A stretch of DNA of 64,000 nucleotides, taken from NCBI GenBank assembly GCA_026874595.1, contig CM049317.1, forward strand, positions 59,804,618-59,868,617, given 5' to 3'. Positions 62,577 to 64,000 of this stretch are shown here, in pieces. The position numbers and the translations under genes are program-made. The stretch comes from Sipunculus nudus. Lineage: Eukaryota > Annelida > Sipuncula > Golfingiida > Sipunculidae. The notes under the pieces are model-generated. The model made no database searches and was not told the origin of the DNA. It was given only the letters and a program-made list of their open reading frames with translations. The stretch's first letter is position 1. Each line of letters begins with the position of its first letter.

Positions 62577-62760
62577 CCTTCAGGGTGTTTTTTTTTTAAT
62601 TTCTTCATGTAATTGATAATAGAGTGTCTGCATCCAATAAATGTCATGCATATCTCTTCCACTACCAGTAGTGCAAATAACCTGATTTTTCTTGTGCTAT
62701 TTTGAGCTGATTCTATTCCTCTGGCAAACTACTCACTACAGGTAGCAGATTATTCTATAC
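62577..62760 (-). other. Possible first-exon/promoter zone with a donor-like site
   Basis: CCTGAAG|gtaagct at about 62576 is a consensus donor on the minus strand. To its right, 62790-63100 is GC-richer than neighbouring DNA. This could be an upstream 5' UTR exon and promoter of PCBP, but no start site, TATA box or acceptor decides it. Confidence 0.15.
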
Positions 62761-62789
62761 ACCGTAAGCTCACATTTTATCGGAAGCAG

Positions 62790-63200
62790 CAGATTTTTTT
62801 CCGTAAATGAGGACAAGGAAGTCAGGGACCCTGCGGTTCACTATCAGATGCCGGGGCCTGTGTTCTCTTAGCCGGTGTTCTCTACCCTCTTTCCCTCAGG
62901 ACACCTTGTCAGATACCCCTCACCACTTCTCATATTTCCTGCCTTATTTAAAAACATTACTGGTGGCCTAGGACGCCTGTGAAATCACTCTCTCCCACCC
63001 CCTGTACCACATGATCCATAATGCAAACACCAAAGGGTTTTAGGCTTGTTATTGTAGGGGGTTTGGTGAGGGACCAAGCTGCTGGCCTGTTATGACAGAT
63101 GGATGACAGTATTACAAGATCACACTGCAACAGGGATGCTGCACAGATGCTATTTCATCTTCATCATCCTCTGATGGTCATCAGAATCAAGAAATCCTCA
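62790..63200. promoter_or_regulatory. GC-richer block, possible regulatory or promoter sequence
   Basis: Higher G+C than its neighbours, pyrimidine-rich on the plus strand (ctaccctctttccctcagg), no coding frame. Candidate PCBP promoter zone by position only. Confidence 0.2.
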
Positions 63201-64000
63201 GAGGTCAGATCCCAGAAGTGACATTTATAGCTTGATCATCAGGGATCAAAACAGAAGATAATGATTTATGGTTTTATGAAAAATTTAGGGATGCTGTATG
63301 CAAAATCAGCAGCACTAAGGCAACAAACTTTCATCATAAACATCCTAAGATAGGTAAAGATAAAAGATAACTGTTGGAACAATTTTCTATTTCAGGATTT
63401 TTACTTGAAATCCACATACCTAGAGGTAACCTTTATGCTAATATGACTGTATGATCAAGTGACATTGTTCACAGAGTCAATTTTTTCTTTATGTGTTTAC
63501 ACTAAAAGAAACACCTGTAATTCACTATTCATATGACAGAATGTCTATTGCTGTTGCCAAGTTTCTTACTGTATAATTTGAAAACCATCTTAGATTTTAC
63601 AGTTTCATTCCATATTTTAAGAAGATAAGTATATGTTGTATGTAAAGCATATTTTTACAACATATATTTTACAACTAAGTGATCATGGACCTTGTTTCTT
63701 AGCTGATCATTAGTTCATGAGAACCTCCACTGGTTTCAACTGACTAAATTCTCAAATATCTCATCCATAATATACAAACTGCTTCCATAATATGACAAAA
63801 AAGGCTGCAACCACCTCCCCCCCCCCCCCCAAAAAAAGGGAAATATTACATAGAATTTTGTAAGAGGGATCCTTGAAACAGTACTGAAACCTATATTACA
63901 ACTGCTAAAAACAGAAGTACCTAAAAATTAATAAGGTTTATGCAAAGTAACTACAAGTCTGGGAAATAGAATCCTCCTTTATGAGCAAACACAGCAGAAG
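63201..64000. other. AT-rich right edge
   Basis: A C14-A7 junction tract lies at about 63817-63837. Nothing else recognised. Confidence 0.4.

Overview
The window looks like nuclear DNA of a marine invertebrate, most likely a mollusc or another lophotrochozoan. It is AT-rich, with long introns, consensus GT/AG splice sites on the minus strand, a tRNA-derived SINE with a perfect target-site duplication, several TIR-bearing MITE-like elements, and low-complexity C, G and TA tracts. The lineage is an inference from repeat style and from the protein. Nothing here fixes the species.

One gene dominates: a poly(rC)-binding protein (PCBP/hnRNP E, three KH domains), transcribed right to left. I could assemble a continuous reading frame from eleven exons between 52655 and 4604, with every splice phase agreeing. 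Exon 1 (52551-52691) holds the start codon. Microexons 46422-46445 (24 nt) and 43545-43577 (33 nt), followed by 32189-32305, complete KH1. Exons 23431-23559 and 22188-22316 make KH2. Exons 19569-19694 and 13598-13685 make the linker. Exons 11158-11311 and 10250-10369 make KH3, and 4604-4847 is a P/T-rich C-terminus. The product is about 416 residues (422 from the upstream ATG). Phase-compatible optional exons are proposed at 17129-17215 (linker cassette), 12083-12134 (weak) and 1151-1247 (alternative last exon). A possible 5' UTR exon lies at 54018-54083.

The most unusual structure is at about 28200-32304. The last 58 nt of the third KH1 exon, its 5' splice site and the first 39 nt of the following intron have been duplicated head to tail about 40 times in units near 97 bp. 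The original full-length exon sits at the upstream (right) end of the array. The pre-mRNA therefore carries about 35 near-identical copies of the KH1 C-terminal helix segment, each with a strong GAA|gtaagtat donor. The left edge is degenerate and holds a 250-bp higher-order duplication.

The rest is intron, 3' flank (left) and 5' flank (right). These hold dispersed repeats, minisatellites, CTCF-like and nuclear-receptor-like motifs, and a few GC-richer blocks that could be regulatory. I found no second convincing protein-coding gene, no functional tRNA or rRNA gene and no CRISPR array.
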